Positions 1-7,527 of a stretch of DNA of 12,598 nucleotides are shown one piece after another; the first letter of the stretch is position 1, and the number at the start of each line of letters is the position of its first letter. Position numbers and translations under genes: made by a program. Where the stretch lies: assembly GCA_964569295.1 (NCBI GenBank), contig CAZMVU010000145.1:1-12598 (forward strand), given 5' to 3'. The DNA comes from CAZMVU01 sp964569295. GTDB taxonomy: Bacteria; Hydrogenedentota; Hydrogenedentia; Hydrogenedentales; JAGMZX01. The notes beneath the pieces are model-generated. The model saw only the letters and a program-made list of their open reading frames with translations. It was not told the origin of the DNA and searched no databases.

Positions 1-26
1 GCCCGAGCCATAGGTCTTGATGGTAC

Positions 27-207
27 GCGCCTTCAGCGCTTGGGGAACTGCGCATCCCTAACCCGGGCCTGCGGCCCGGGCTGGTATGGAACCGCGCCTT
101 CGGCGCTCCGGAGACAAGCCCCGGGGCCTAATCCCAAGTCTCTCCGAACCGCGAGCCAACAACCGGGGAACACGCCTTTCGATCCTTGGGTTGCGGGCAA
201 CGCCCGC
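27..207. repeat. Cluster of GC-rich hairpins in gene-free left edge
   Basis: No credible gene is visible in 1-375; the open frames there are short and Arg/Pro-rich. Instead there are several perfect or near-perfect palindromes: GCGC-CTTCA-GCGC (27-39), CCCGGGCC-TGC-GGCCCGGG (62-80), GCGCC-TTC-GGCGC (94-106), GCCCCGGGGC (118-127) and GCGGGC-AAC-GCCCGC (193-207). The first and third share almost the same unit, a GCGCCTTC core followed by GCGCT, which suggests a repeated element and not chance. They could be REP-like extragenic repeats or structured RNA downstream of the minus-strand operon. None is followed by a clear T-run on either strand, so they are not called as terminators. Confidence 0.5.
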
Positions 208-301
208 GTTGGAGACTGTTGGCAAAGCTTCAGGTGGCGGTAGTGTAAGTCTTGCATGCTGTACGCGTGGTGGGTAATTCCCAGCCCTGCGGTCAGTCCA
301 G

Positions 302-319
302 AAAACCACGATATGGTGG
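302..319 (-). terminator. Weak candidate terminator after the phosphatase gene
   Basis: Read on the minus strand, a 4-bp stem CCAC / GTGG with a 6-nt loop is followed directly by TTTT, about 57 bp past the stop of the last gene of the operon. The stem is short, so this is only a candidate; termination could equally rely on the GC-rich hairpins further on or on Rho. Confidence 0.2.
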
Positions 320-375
320 CCCCAGGCACCACATCCAGAAGGGTTGGTGGGGTTTTGTTTGCGCGCGCGGTCTTT

Positions 376-2373
376 TCAGAGGAGGAGGGACTTGCCATTG
401 TAATCTTCCGGAGCGGCGATTCCTAAGTGGGCGAGGGTTGTTACGCCGAGGTCGATAATTTCGGGGGCGTCCTTGAGGGTGCGATTGCAGAAAAGTATGC
501 CATGCGCATGGTTCACGTCCGCGGCGGCGTGCTCGCCGCTCCACTTGTCGTTGTTCGGGGTCAGTACTTCCTGCGGGACGGCGCCGGCGGCAGCGGCTTT
601 GGTCATCTGGTAGCCGTCGTGGAAGCCGAGAAGGAGATCGGGCGCGTGTTCAAGTTGCGTGCCGGAGTAAACGTCACGCGCGCGGTAAACGCCGTCCAGG
701 ACCGGTTCACCGGTTTTGGGGTCCGTGACCTGCAAGAGTTTATCCCGGATTTCGTCGAGGAGGGCGCCGGCCTCGTCTGGCGCGACAACGCCTTTGCTTT
801 CGCGTCCCTGGAGATTTAGAAAGAGACTGCCGAGCCCGAGGCCATAGGCCTTGGTCCGGGGCCAGTCGATTCCCTGGAGATATTTCTTTTTCGTGGCGGC
901 TGGCTCGCCCTCGGTGTGTCCTTTCACGGCAAGGTAACCGTTTTGCGCCAGCCACGAGTTGAGGCTGAAGCCGGTGTGAAAACTCTTGAAACCATGGTCG
1001 GAAAGGACCATGAACGTGTCATCCGGTTCGAGCCGTTCCATGACCTTGCCGATGATCGCGTCCATTTGGCTGTAGACCATCTCGATGGCGTTGCGGAACC
1101 TTTCCGGGGCCGTGCTGTTGTACAGCGGGTGACGCTCATCGCGGAACCGCCAGAACATGTGGGCCACGCGGTCGGTGGCGGTCCAGCCCGCCATGAGCAA
1201 GTCGAAGTCGCCCGCTTCGAGTTCATCCAGGGTTACCAGGCCTTGCCATGCCATGTGCGCCTTGGCTTCTTCGAGGAAAAGGTCTTCCGTCAGTTCATCT
1301 TTTTGCAATGCTTTGGTGTCATGAACCCAGCCCACGGTGCTGAAGAGCCCGTGTTCTTCGGCGAGGCGGCCGGCATAGCGCTTCGGATTCGAGATGGGGA
1401 GGTAGGGCGCCTCGGGATGTATCTGCAGGCAGGTCATGTAGAAGTGAACATGGTCCGCGGCTTCGTGCAGGTAGCATCGGCTGATTGCGCGCACCCGGAA
1501 GTGGTCACTGACCTCGAAGGTCCATTCGAGCCAGTCCGACCATGTGTGCTTCTCCATGATAAGCTTTTGTCCCGGCACATGAAGCGTCACCCGGGCCGCG
1601 TCCCGGTCGACGGTTATGCGCAAGGGCGCGCTCACGAAGTTGCGGTGTTCCGGGTGGCGGAGTCCCGGCACCTCGACCTTGGCTTCGGCGCCGTGGAACT
1701 GAAGGGGGATGCGCAGGCCGCCTGCTATTTGCTCTTCTTCCTTGAAACGATCGGAAAAGGCGAAGAACGTGCTCTGGGTTCCGCGGATGTCCGGCGCATC
1801 GAGACCGCACAGCATGGTAATGCCCGGCTTGTCTTCCGGCGGATAGGCGTAGGGCACCCAGAGCAGTTTTGCACGCGCCCCGTTTCTGGCGGCCACTGAC
1901 CAGAAGGTTTCGCCCTCGCGCAGTCCAACGTAGCGCGGTGGCTCAATCACCTCTCCTTCCGGCCCGAGTTTGGCCGGGTGTGTCCGCCCAAAGCCCAGCC
2001 CAGGCAGGTACGTCTTCGGGTCTCGGCGGAGAAAATCATAGATGCCGTGTCCCCCGGGGTTTTTGCAAGTGGCAAAGGAGGACCATGCGGTGGGCGATTG
2101 GGGTGGGTTGCTTGACAGCAGGCGCTTATAGCAGCCTTGTTCTCCAAGCGCCGCCAGGTTCGGCAGTTTTTTCTTCGCGATCATTTCATCGACGATAGCC
2201 GGCTCGACACCATCGAACCCGAGTATGACAACCCGGCCGGCCCGCGCTGATTTTTTGTCTGCGGCACGTGCCTGTCGCGCCATTAAGGCGCCGCTTAATA
2301 CGCCCGGCAACATGCGCTGGACCACGGGGAAAAACGATGTGAGACGCGCGACAAATTCTCGGCGTGTAATCAT
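376..2373 (-). CDS. Tat-exported alkaline phosphatase superfamily protein (type I phosphodiesterase / nucleotide pyrophosphatase-like)
   Basis: This is a 665-aa metal-dependent hydrolase of the alkaline phosphatase superfamily, probably periplasmic. The N-terminus has a twin-arginine signal (TRREFVARL, residues 3-11) and a likely cleavage site after A-R-A at 35-37. Expected two-metal-site residues are visible: D54 in GFDG, candidate nucleophile T95 in QSPTAWSSF, D401 and H405 in TATDRVAHMFWR, D459-H460 in LSDHGF, and H624 in NHAHGIL. Such proteins cleave phosphodiesters or phosphomonoesters (sometimes sulfate or phosphonate esters) and the real substrate cannot be read from sequence. The start is chosen because ATGA overlaps the upstream TPR-like gene by 4 bp and GGAG lies about 8 nt upstream, implying coupled translation. 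It is the last gene of the operon; its role beside HydG and an ABC exporter is unknown. Confidence 0.88.
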   Translation of the reverse strand: MITRREFVARLTSFFPVVQRMLPGVLSGALMARQARAADKKSARAGRVVILGFDGVEPAIVDEMIAKKKLPNLAALGEQGCYKRLLSSNPPQSPTAWSSFATCKNPGGHGIYDFLRRDPKTYLPGLGFGRTHPAKLGPEGEVIEPPRYVGLREGETFWSVAARNGARAKLLWVPYAYPPEDKPGITMLCGLDAPDIRGTQSTFFAFSDRFKEEEQIAGGLRIPLQFHGAEAKVEVPGLRHPEHRNFVSAPLRITVDRDAARVTLHVPGQKLIMEKHTWSDWLEWTFEVSDHFRVRAISRCYLHEAADHVHFYMTCLQIHPEAPYLPISNPKRYAGRLAEEHGLFSTVGWVHDTKALQKDELTEDLFLEEAKAHMAWQGLVTLDELEAGDFDLLMAGWTATDRVAHMFWRFRDERHPLYNSTAPERFRNAIEMVYSQMDAIIGKVMERLEPDDTFMVLSDHGFKSFHTGFSLNSWLAQNGYLAVKGHTEGEPAATKKKYLQGIDWPRTKAYGLGLGSLFLNLQGRESKGVVAPDEAGALLDEIRDKLLQVTDPKTGEPVLDGVYRARDVYSGTQLEHAPDLLLGFHDGYQMTKAAAAGAVPQEVLTPNNDKWSGEHAAADVNHAHGILFCNRTLKDAPEIIDLGVTTLAHLGIAAPEDYNGKSLLL

Positions 2374-3308
2374 GTGGGGGGCTCCTTCAATTCTGGTGGA
2401 ACTTGCATTTGTTTTGCCGTAATTCGGCGTTGCACCTTGAGGTGGTTGTGCCGGGTAGCCTCATAGCCTTCGTCACAGACCTTCAGTGCTTTCTCGAAGC
2501 GGCCCAATTCCGTGAAACTTTTTGCGAGAAAGAGATACGATTCACGCAGAAGTTGCTCTTGATACGGATCGAACGCACTGTTCCGGCGCTTGAGATACGC
2601 TTGCTCGTACTTGCCGGTTGTAATCGCTTCTTGCAGGATGTGTGCGGTTTGTTCATAAGCCTCGGCTGGCGGTATCGCGAGTTGCTGGTGGTAGTCGAAG
2701 AGCAGGCGGCCCAACGCCGCGCGGATCTCGAAGGTCCATGGGTTTGCCTCGATACCGGCCTCGAGCAACCTGCGCGCGTCCTCGGGTTCGCCCGCATTGT
2801 CGGCGAGAAAGAAGGCGGCGAGAGTATAGAGCCGTTCCACGTTGGGGTTCAATTTCAGCGTCAGTCGATACCAGGGGATGAGATCGATGGGGTCGCTGTG
2901 CCGGTGTATCTCCATGTGCGGCGCGATGGTGCGGTGGAGCACGCCGACCGGCCCGCGCCAGTCCATGGCCTTGTTGAGGGTCAGGGGCACGCCGCACTTG
3001 TGGGCGAGCCCGGTGGAAACGTCCGTGGCTTCGCGGGCGCGGAATCCACGTTGTTCCTCGGCGGGGGTGGGCATGCGCAGGGCGACGCCGTTGTGGAGGT
3101 ACTCGAGGGTTTTCATCCATACAAGGCTGTGTGCGGTAATCTGTAGTTGCCCCATAAGACTGAGCGCGATCGACTCTTTCGCGGCGAGCATTTCTTCCGT
3201 GGTATAGCGGGGGCGCACGGCCTCCACCTGGCGGTCATGGAGGTCGGCGAACAGGCCGCAGAGGATGAAGCCGGGCACGAGTAGGAGCGGAAACCACCGT
3301 GTGTACAT
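2370..3308 (-). CDS. Membrane-anchored TPR-like protein, function unknown
   Basis: This is a 312-aa protein with a hydrophobic N-terminal segment (about residues 5-21, WFPLLLVPGFILCGLFA) acting as membrane anchor or uncleaved signal. Helical repeat-like stretches follow at about 155-205 (NPNVERLYTLAAFFLADNAG, then an EDARRLLEAGIEANP unit) and about 265-295 (SYLFLAKSFTELGRFEKALK), which look like tetratricopeptide repeats used for protein-protein contacts outside the membrane. The frame stays open to 3446, but the ATG at 3308 is preferred: it has AGGA about 8 nt upstream and follows the permease stop by 26 bp, while the extension would overlap the permease. The stop overlaps the phosphatase start (ATGA). 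Inference: a scaffold linking the ABC permease to the exported hydrolase. I do not recognise the exact family. Confidence 0.8.
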   Translation of the reverse strand: MYTRWFPLLLVPGFILCGLFADLHDRQVEAVRPRYTTEEMLAAKESIALSLMGQLQITAHSLVWMKTLEYLHNGVALRMPTPAEEQRGFRAREATDVSTGLAHKCGVPLTLNKAMDWRGPVGVLHRTIAPHMEIHRHSDPIDLIPWYRLTLKLNPNVERLYTLAAFFLADNAGEPEDARRLLEAGIEANPWTFEIRAALGRLLFDYHQQLAIPPAEAYEQTAHILQEAITTGKYEQAYLKRRNSAFDPYQEQLLRESYLFLAKSFTELGRFEKALKVCDEGYEATRHNHLKVQRRITAKQMQVPPELKEPPT

Positions 3309-3334
3309 GGGGGCATTCCTGTGTGTTGTTTTTG

Positions 3335-4102
3335 TCAAAGTGCCATCCGCCGGAATCGCCAACAGCCGAGGGCCACGAAGATGGCGGCATAGACCAGAGC
3401 GTAGCCCGTGAGTGCGGCCAGAGCCAGGGCGGGCACGGCTGGCCACTCATGGATTACCTTTTTTGACAAATCGAAGAGCTCGAGGTGCGGCGTAACCCAG
3501 TATACGGCTTCGGCGAGTCTTTGCGCCACGCCCTGCAACTGACTGTGAACGGCGAGGATCGTGTTTGCGAAGGTGCTCATGGCCAGGCACAGCAGGAGCG
3601 ACAAGGTGACATTGGCGCCGTGGGTGAGGAAGAGGGACAGGGAGACCACAATGGCGGCAATGATCCACATGGACAGGATCCGCAGATAGAGCGCTTGCAA
3701 GAAGATGGTGCCGGAACTGATACCAAAACACCAGAAGAGCACTTGCAGCTCGATCCAGAACAGAACGACCACCGCGGAACTCATCAGGCCCACCCCGATG
3801 TACTTGGCGAGAAAGACCGTGCTGCGGTTCACGGGCTTCGCAAGAAGGGGGTAGAGTGTACGGTTGGCGAACTCGGAGGGGAACTGCCGGGCGGCCGCGA
3901 CGACGCAAATGACAATGCAGAGCAGGTTGGTAACGGTAAGGGCCACGTCCTTCACGAATTTCTCGAGCCCTTCGACACCGAACTGATTGAAAAGGGCGGC
4001 GCCCAGCATGAGTGCGAGCCCGAGGATAAGCACCACATAGGGATCCTTTCGCCGGAATGACTCGAGGACGGTAACCCAGGAGAGACTGAGAATGCGTTCC
4101 AT
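3335..4102 (-). CDS. ABC-2 type transporter permease
   Basis: This is a 255-aa integral membrane protein with about six hydrophobic segments (residues 22-40, 53-70, 101-126, 142-160, 164-183, 222-247). Between TM2 and TM3 it carries the ABC-2/NosY-like pattern RTLYPLLAKPVNRSTVFLAK (81-100), typical of permeases that pair with a separate ATPase. The ATG at 4102 is chosen over an upstream in-frame start because the MERILSLSW amphipathic N-terminus leads straight into TM1, an AAGGG-type ribosome site lies about 8 nt upstream, and an earlier start would run into the ATPase gene. It lies 40 bp downstream of the ATPase gene, so the two almost certainly form one transporter. Direction is probably export, as usual for ABC-2 systems lacking a binding protein; the substrate is unknown. 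Confidence 0.88.
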   Translation of the reverse strand: MERILSLSWVTVLESFRRKDPYVVLILGLALMLGAALFNQFGVEGLEKFVKDVALTVTNLLCIVICVVAAARQFPSEFANRTLYPLLAKPVNRSTVFLAKYIGVGLMSSAVVVLFWIELQVLFWCFGISSGTIFLQALYLRILSMWIIAAIVVSLSLFLTHGANVTLSLLLCLAMSTFANTILAVHSQLQGVAQRLAEAVYWVTPHLELFDLSKKVIHEWPAVPALALAALTGYALVYAAIFVALGCWRFRRMAL

Positions 4103-4142
4103 GGCAGTACCCTTACTGCGAACCCCCGGCTGCTCGGGGCGA

Positions 4143-5075
4143 TCAGGTAATCTTGTGTCCGATCTTCCGTACAAAATAGTCTTCGAGAGAAGCAGGCTCC
4201 TCGCGCTCTTCCAATACCTTGGCGCCCTGTGCCTCGAGCTGGCTGCGCCATGCGGCGGCAGTTTCCCGGTTGTCGGCCGCATACTCGCAAATGCCTTCGC
4301 CGCTGGCGCGCAGCACAATACCCGCGGGCATGTGCGTGGGGACGGTGTTCATTTGAACACGCACCATGATAGCGTGGCTGGCGCGAAGCAGGTCGTCCAG
4401 ATTGTTCTCCTCGAGAATCTTTCCTTCGTCCATTATGAGGATGCGATCGCACAACAGGGCCACCTCGGTAAGTTCGTGCGAGGAAAAGAAGACGGTCTTT
4501 CCCTGCGCCTTGAAGCCCATGAGCACGGTGCGCACGTCGCGCCGTGCGACGGGGTCCAGGCCCGAGGTGACCTCGTCGAGCACGAGCAAATCCGGGTTTC
4601 CCATGATGGCCTGGGCAATGCCGACCCGTTGCAACATCCCCTTAGAAAAGCCGCTGAGCCGGTCGTCGGCGCGGGCGTCGAGGCCGACCCTTTCCAGCAG
4701 TTCTTGAACTGCGGCAGCACGCCGGGACCGGGGCACACCGTCGAGGGTGGCATAGAGCCGGAGTGTTTCCCGCGCGGAAAGAAAGGGGTAGTAACGGGCG
4801 ACTTCCGGCAGATAGCCGAGACGCCGGCGTGCGGAAACCGCGCCGGGTTCTTCGCCTAGAATACGTGCTTGGCCCTCGTCCGGCGGTATGAATCCCATGA
4901 GCACCTTGATGGTGGTCGTCTTGCCAGCGCCATTGGGGCCCACGAAACCGACGACCTCGCCTTCGTGCACGCGCATGTGAAGCCCGTCGACGGCGGTTAT
5001 GCGTTTGCCGGCCCGGGGCTTGAAAGTCACCCGGAGGCTGTCGATTTCAATGACAGGGTGGGGTGCACCGTTCAT
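4143..5075 (-). CDS. ABC transporter ATP-binding protein (CcmA/ABC-2 type)
   Basis: This is a 310-aa nucleotide-binding subunit. Visible motifs are Walker A GPNGAGKT (46-53), a GYLPE segment (87-91) in the Q-loop position as in CcmA-type ATPases, signature LSGFSKGMLQR (140-150), Walker B LLVLDE (163-168) followed by D-loop SGLDP, and switch His H200 in SSHEL. The last ~80 residues form a C-terminal regulatory extension common in drug, lipid and NosF-like exporters. The ATG overlaps the stop of the upstream 116-aa gene by 4 bp (ATGA), showing translational coupling. It should energise the permease encoded next. Nothing suggests loss of activity, since all catalytic residues are present. Confidence 0.93.
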   Translation of the reverse strand: MNGAPHPVIEIDSLRVTFKPRAGKRITAVDGLHMRVHEGEVVGFVGPNGAGKTTTIKVLMGFIPPDEGQARILGEEPGAVSARRRLGYLPEVARYYPFLSARETLRLYATLDGVPRSRRAAAVQELLERVGLDARADDRLSGFSKGMLQRVGIAQAIMGNPDLLVLDEVTSGLDPVARRDVRTVLMGFKAQGKTVFFSSHELTEVALLCDRILIMDEGKILEENNLDDLLRASHAIMVRVQMNTVPTHMPAGIVLRASGEGICEYAADNRETAAAWRSQLEAQGAKVLEEREEPASLEDYFVRKIGHKIT

Positions 5076-5422
5076 GGCTGCTCATCCTCATGCTGGGGGG
5101 GATCTTGGGTGTCCGCCTCAGCATGGTCTTGTGCTGGCGGTTCCCAGGTATGGAGCTCTTCCTCGATCCGCTGCGCCAATGCCCGCAAACACCGTTGGCA
5201 CTCGGTGCAACCGGCCTCGGATAAGTAGCCCTGCCAAAGCAACACCAGGCTGTCCGAAAGCTGCAACTGGTGCGGCTTGTCATCGGCCGTGTTTCCGTAA
5301 CCGGCCAGGTAATGACGGCGTGGTCCGACAGCCTGGGCGATATACGCCTGATCGAGTTCGAAGCGTGCGCAGAGTTGCCGGCACTGGGTGATGATCTGAT
5401 CTTCTGCGTCCGGGCTTATCAT
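5072..5422 (-). CDS. Uncharacterised Cys-rich protein between hydG and the ABC genes
   Basis: This is a 116-aa soluble protein I do not recognise. It has five cysteines in two groups: CX3C at C14/C18, and C72-C75-C78 in GCTECQRCLRALAQRI, a CX2CX2C pattern that could bind zinc or an Fe-S cluster. The central part is mixed helical, and the last ~25 residues are acidic and disordered-looking (DHAEADTQDPPQHEDEQP). It starts 3 bp after the hydG stop with no evident Shine-Dalgarno sequence and ends in an ATGA overlap with the ABC ATPase, so its translation is probably coupled on both sides and it is likely made with HydG. Position suggests a partner that receives or passes on the HydG product; that is inference only. 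Confidence 0.75.
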   Translation of the reverse strand: MISPDAEDQIITQCRQLCARFELDQAYIAQAVGPRRHYLAGYGNTADDKPHQLQLSDSLVLLWQGYLSEAGCTECQRCLRALAQRIEEELHTWEPPAQDHAEADTQDPPQHEDEQP

Positions 5423-5425
5423 AAG

Positions 5426-6961
5426 TCAGAAATGGAGATCGCGGCTGGCGTCTTTGTCCATGCGCGCCATGTTTTCCCGCACCTTGTTTGCCATGGCCGG
5501 CGTGCGCCCATCGAGCCACTGAACGTGGCGCGGGATGATGCGTTCTTGTCCGAGTGTACGCACCGGCTCGGATGCGTAGTCGTCCAGGTATTCCTTGAAT
5601 GTGAGGATACCGTTGGCAATGCAGAACCGGTTGACGGTGGCGTGTTTGGCCAGGGGCATGAAGTTGGCGCCGGTGCGGCCCTCGCGGTAGCCTGCCGTGC
5701 AGAAGGAGGGCAGGTAGCCTTCCTGGCAGAGATCGCGTATGAAGTCATCCAGGCTGCGGGTATCGCCCAGCATGAACTGCTGCGCGTCTGGTTGATGTTC
5801 GCGCGCGGCCTGGCTATAGCCGCCCACGGCAATCCGCGAGCCGGCATCCATCTGAGAGACGCCGCCGGTGCGCATGACCTCACGGCGCACGTCGGGGCGC
5901 TCACGCGCCGTCAATATCGAGCCGGTGTATGGGCACATGAGCCGAATGATGGCGACAATTTTCTGGAAATCCGCATCGCTGACAAGCCATGGCGAATGAG
6001 AAGCGAGCGGGGTGCCTTCGGCCGGCTCGAGCCGCGGGTACGAAATCGTGTGGGGTCCCACGCCGAAGGTTTTCTCGAGCGCCATGGCATGGTGCAAAAG
6101 GCCGAGCACCTCGAACCGCCAGTCGTACAGGCCGAAGAGCGCGCCGATGGCGACATCGTCGATACCGGCTTCCTGTGCACGGTGCAATGCGAATGCGCGC
6201 CAGTCGTATTGCGCCTTGAGCGTGTCCTTCGGGTGTACCTTGTGGTAGGTGGGGCGGTGATACGTTTCCTGAAAGACCTGATACGTGCCGATGCCCACCG
6301 AACGCACCGCGCGGTATTCATCGGCAAACAACGGCGGCGCATTCACGTTGGCGCGCCGGATTTCGCCCGGCCCTTCCTTCACCTTGTACGCTGCGGCGAC
6401 GGTATCGCAGATATACCGGTAATCATTCTCCGGACTTTCCCCGTAGACCATGATGAGGCGCTTATGGCCGGCGTCTACGAGTGCCTTGAGTTCCTCATGC
6501 AGATCGCTGGGAGAAAGGGTGCGCTTTGTTACGGTCTTGTTGCTGCTGCGAAAGCCGCAGTAGAGGCAGTTGTTGACGCAAGGACTCGATACGTAGAGCG
6601 GGGCGAAGAGGACAATGCGGTTGCCATACACGGTCTGCTTGATGCTATAGGCCGTTTCAAAGATGACTTCCCAGAGCGCCGGGTCGCGCACGGCGGTGAG
6701 GGCGGCGACATCCGCCGGTGATAGCGTGGTGCCGGTGGTGGCATTTTCCGTTGCTTTGGCGACAATGTCCAACACACGTTCTTTGGCCGGTTCGGCATTA
6801 TCTCTCAGCGTCTTATGAATGCTGTCTTCATCGATGAAGTTCGCGTGGGGATTCTCAACTTCCCACTGCCGGATGCGCGTGAGGCGCTTTTCCCGCCAAG
6901 TTTGCTGTTCGGTTGTCAGCGGCATGTATGTGTTGGTGGCGGCTTCATGCATTGAAGTCAT
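5426..6961 (-). CDS. hydG: HydG-type radical SAM tyrosine lyase, variant C-terminal Cys motif
   Basis: This is a 511-aa radical SAM enzyme of the HydG family. In [FeFe]-hydrogenase maturation HydG cleaves tyrosine to p-cresol and dehydroglycine and turns the latter into CO and CN- bound to a dangler iron on a second Fe-S cluster. The SAM-cluster motif is intact: C128-VNN-C132-LY-C135. GVGPHTISYPR contains H304, the likely counterpart of the His reported to ligate the dangler iron. The family C-terminal region is clear (SFCTAGYREGRTGANFM, NRFCIANGILTFKEYL), but the CX2CX22C motif reads C421-TA-G424-X22-C447: codon GGC replaces the expected TGC. About 30-40 residues longer than typical HydG, partly an N-terminal extension. 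The start has GGAGGT 6 nt upstream. No hydE, hydF or hydrogenase gene is in the window. The family call is firm; the canonical reaction is doubtful. Confidence 0.93.
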   Translation of the reverse strand: MTSMHEAATNTYMPLTTEQQTWREKRLTRIRQWEVENPHANFIDEDSIHKTLRDNAEPAKERVLDIVAKATENATTGTTLSPADVAALTAVRDPALWEVIFETAYSIKQTVYGNRIVLFAPLYVSSPCVNNCLYCGFRSSNKTVTKRTLSPSDLHEELKALVDAGHKRLIMVYGESPENDYRYICDTVAAAYKVKEGPGEIRRANVNAPPLFADEYRAVRSVGIGTYQVFQETYHRPTYHKVHPKDTLKAQYDWRAFALHRAQEAGIDDVAIGALFGLYDWRFEVLGLLHHAMALEKTFGVGPHTISYPRLEPAEGTPLASHSPWLVSDADFQKIVAIIRLMCPYTGSILTARERPDVRREVMRTGGVSQMDAGSRIAVGGYSQAAREHQPDAQQFMLGDTRSLDDFIRDLCQEGYLPSFCTAGYREGRTGANFMPLAKHATVNRFCIANGILTFKEYLDDYASEPVRTLGQERIIPRHVQWLDGRTPAMANKVRENMARMDKDASRDLHF

Positions 6962-7009
6962 GCCAGTACCTCCGCGACGACGAACGGGCCGCTCAGGTTG
7001 TCATGGTGT

Positions 7010-7233
7010 CTATTGCTTGTTTTCTGGGAATGCGCACACGTCAGGGTTGGGCAAAAACACGAGCACGGCCGTTGCCGTGACCGCGTCGAATGGGTCATGG
7101 ACAAACGGAAACGCTGCGGCCGCCGCCTTCTGCATCCGCTCATGGACAAGGCCCGCGATCGTCGCGCACCACTGCTGGCAGGTGCCGGCCCCGGGGCCGA
7201 GGTGATGAAGCACACGAATGCGCTGTTGGCCAC
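7010..7233 (-). CDS. Small gene upstream of hydG, apparently split by a -1 frameshift
   Basis: A GTG at 7233 has a strong ribosome site (AAGGA, 7-nt spacing) and opens with MANSAFVCFITSAPG, with G/C at almost every third position. After about codon 15 the coding signature (sensible composition, GC-rich third positions) moves to the -1 frame, giving AGTCQQWCATIAGLVHERMQ and ending in PNPDVCAFPENKQ at the stop at 7010. In the starting frame the rest becomes Arg/Ser-rich nonsense. Joined at the CCCCGGGG run (7189-7196) the product would be 74 aa with four Cys. A one-base loss in the genome or assembly, or programmed slippage at C CCG GGG, would explain it. An alternative ATG at 7285 in the downstream frame overlaps the FmdB-like gene and lacks a ribosome site. 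Family not recognised; it sits 48 bp before hydG. Confidence 0.5.
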
Positions 7234-7254
7234 GGTTGCTTCCTTTCCCTTGCG

Positions 7255-7455
7255 TCAGGACAGCGGGCAGGTCCCCGTTGGGCATGCGTTTTCACTGCTG
7301 CCTGTACCGCCGCCGCCCACACGGAAGCTGCACATGAGTTTGTCCAGGTCCTTTGCGCCACACACTTCACAGGTGAGTTGATCGGTCGGGGTGCCGCGTT
7401 GAAGTACTTCCATGACATGGCCGCACTTTTTGCACCGGAAATTGAACAAAGGCAT
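7255..7455 (-). CDS. FmdB-type small zinc-ribbon protein
   Basis: This 66-aa protein begins MPLFNFRCKKCGHVMEVLQR, the typical start of the FmdB-type (CxxC_CxxC) putative regulatory zinc-ribbon family. C8-C11 and C29-C32 form the ribbon; C42 and a second pair C58/C63 in CPTGTCPL follow a Gly/Ser linker. Proteins of this type are often called regulators, though direct function is seldom shown; here a metal- or sulfur-handling role fits the neighbours. AGGAT lies 8 nt before the ATG. It starts 72 bp after the DUF5320-type gene and ends 21 bp before the GTG of the frameshifted gene. Confidence 0.85.
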   Translation of the reverse strand: MPLFNFRCKKCGHVMEVLQRGTPTDQLTCEVCGAKDLDKLMCSFRVGGGGTGSSENACPTGTCPLS

Positions 7456-7478
7456 AAGGCGATCCTTTTTTGTGGTCT

Positions 7479-7506
7479 GGCCGTTTCCGGCAATGGGAAG
7501 ACGGCC
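7479..7506 (-). other. Intergenic hairpin between DUF5320-type and FmdB-type genes
   Basis: On the minus strand GGCCGT-c-TTCC / GGAA-ACGGCC pairs as a 10-bp stem with one bulged C and a 7-nt loop. It lies in the largest gap (72 bp) of the operon. There is no T-run after it in the direction of transcription (the next run is A), so it is not a standard terminator. It could be an mRNA processing or stability element that sets the ratio of upstream to downstream genes. Confidence 0.4.
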
Positions 7507-7527
7507 GTGCTGCTGTTTTATGTGTGC

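Noticed and set aside
916..1899. Plus-strand open frame of about 327 codons opposite the phosphatase gene
   Set aside because: Mirror of a gene with intact family motifs; composition typical of a shadow frame, no ribosome site.
5270..6721. Long plus-strand open frame (about 483 codons) opposite hydG
   Set aside because: It is antisense to a clearly conserved radical SAM gene; long antisense frames are expected in GC-rich coding DNA and its translation has no recognisable domain.
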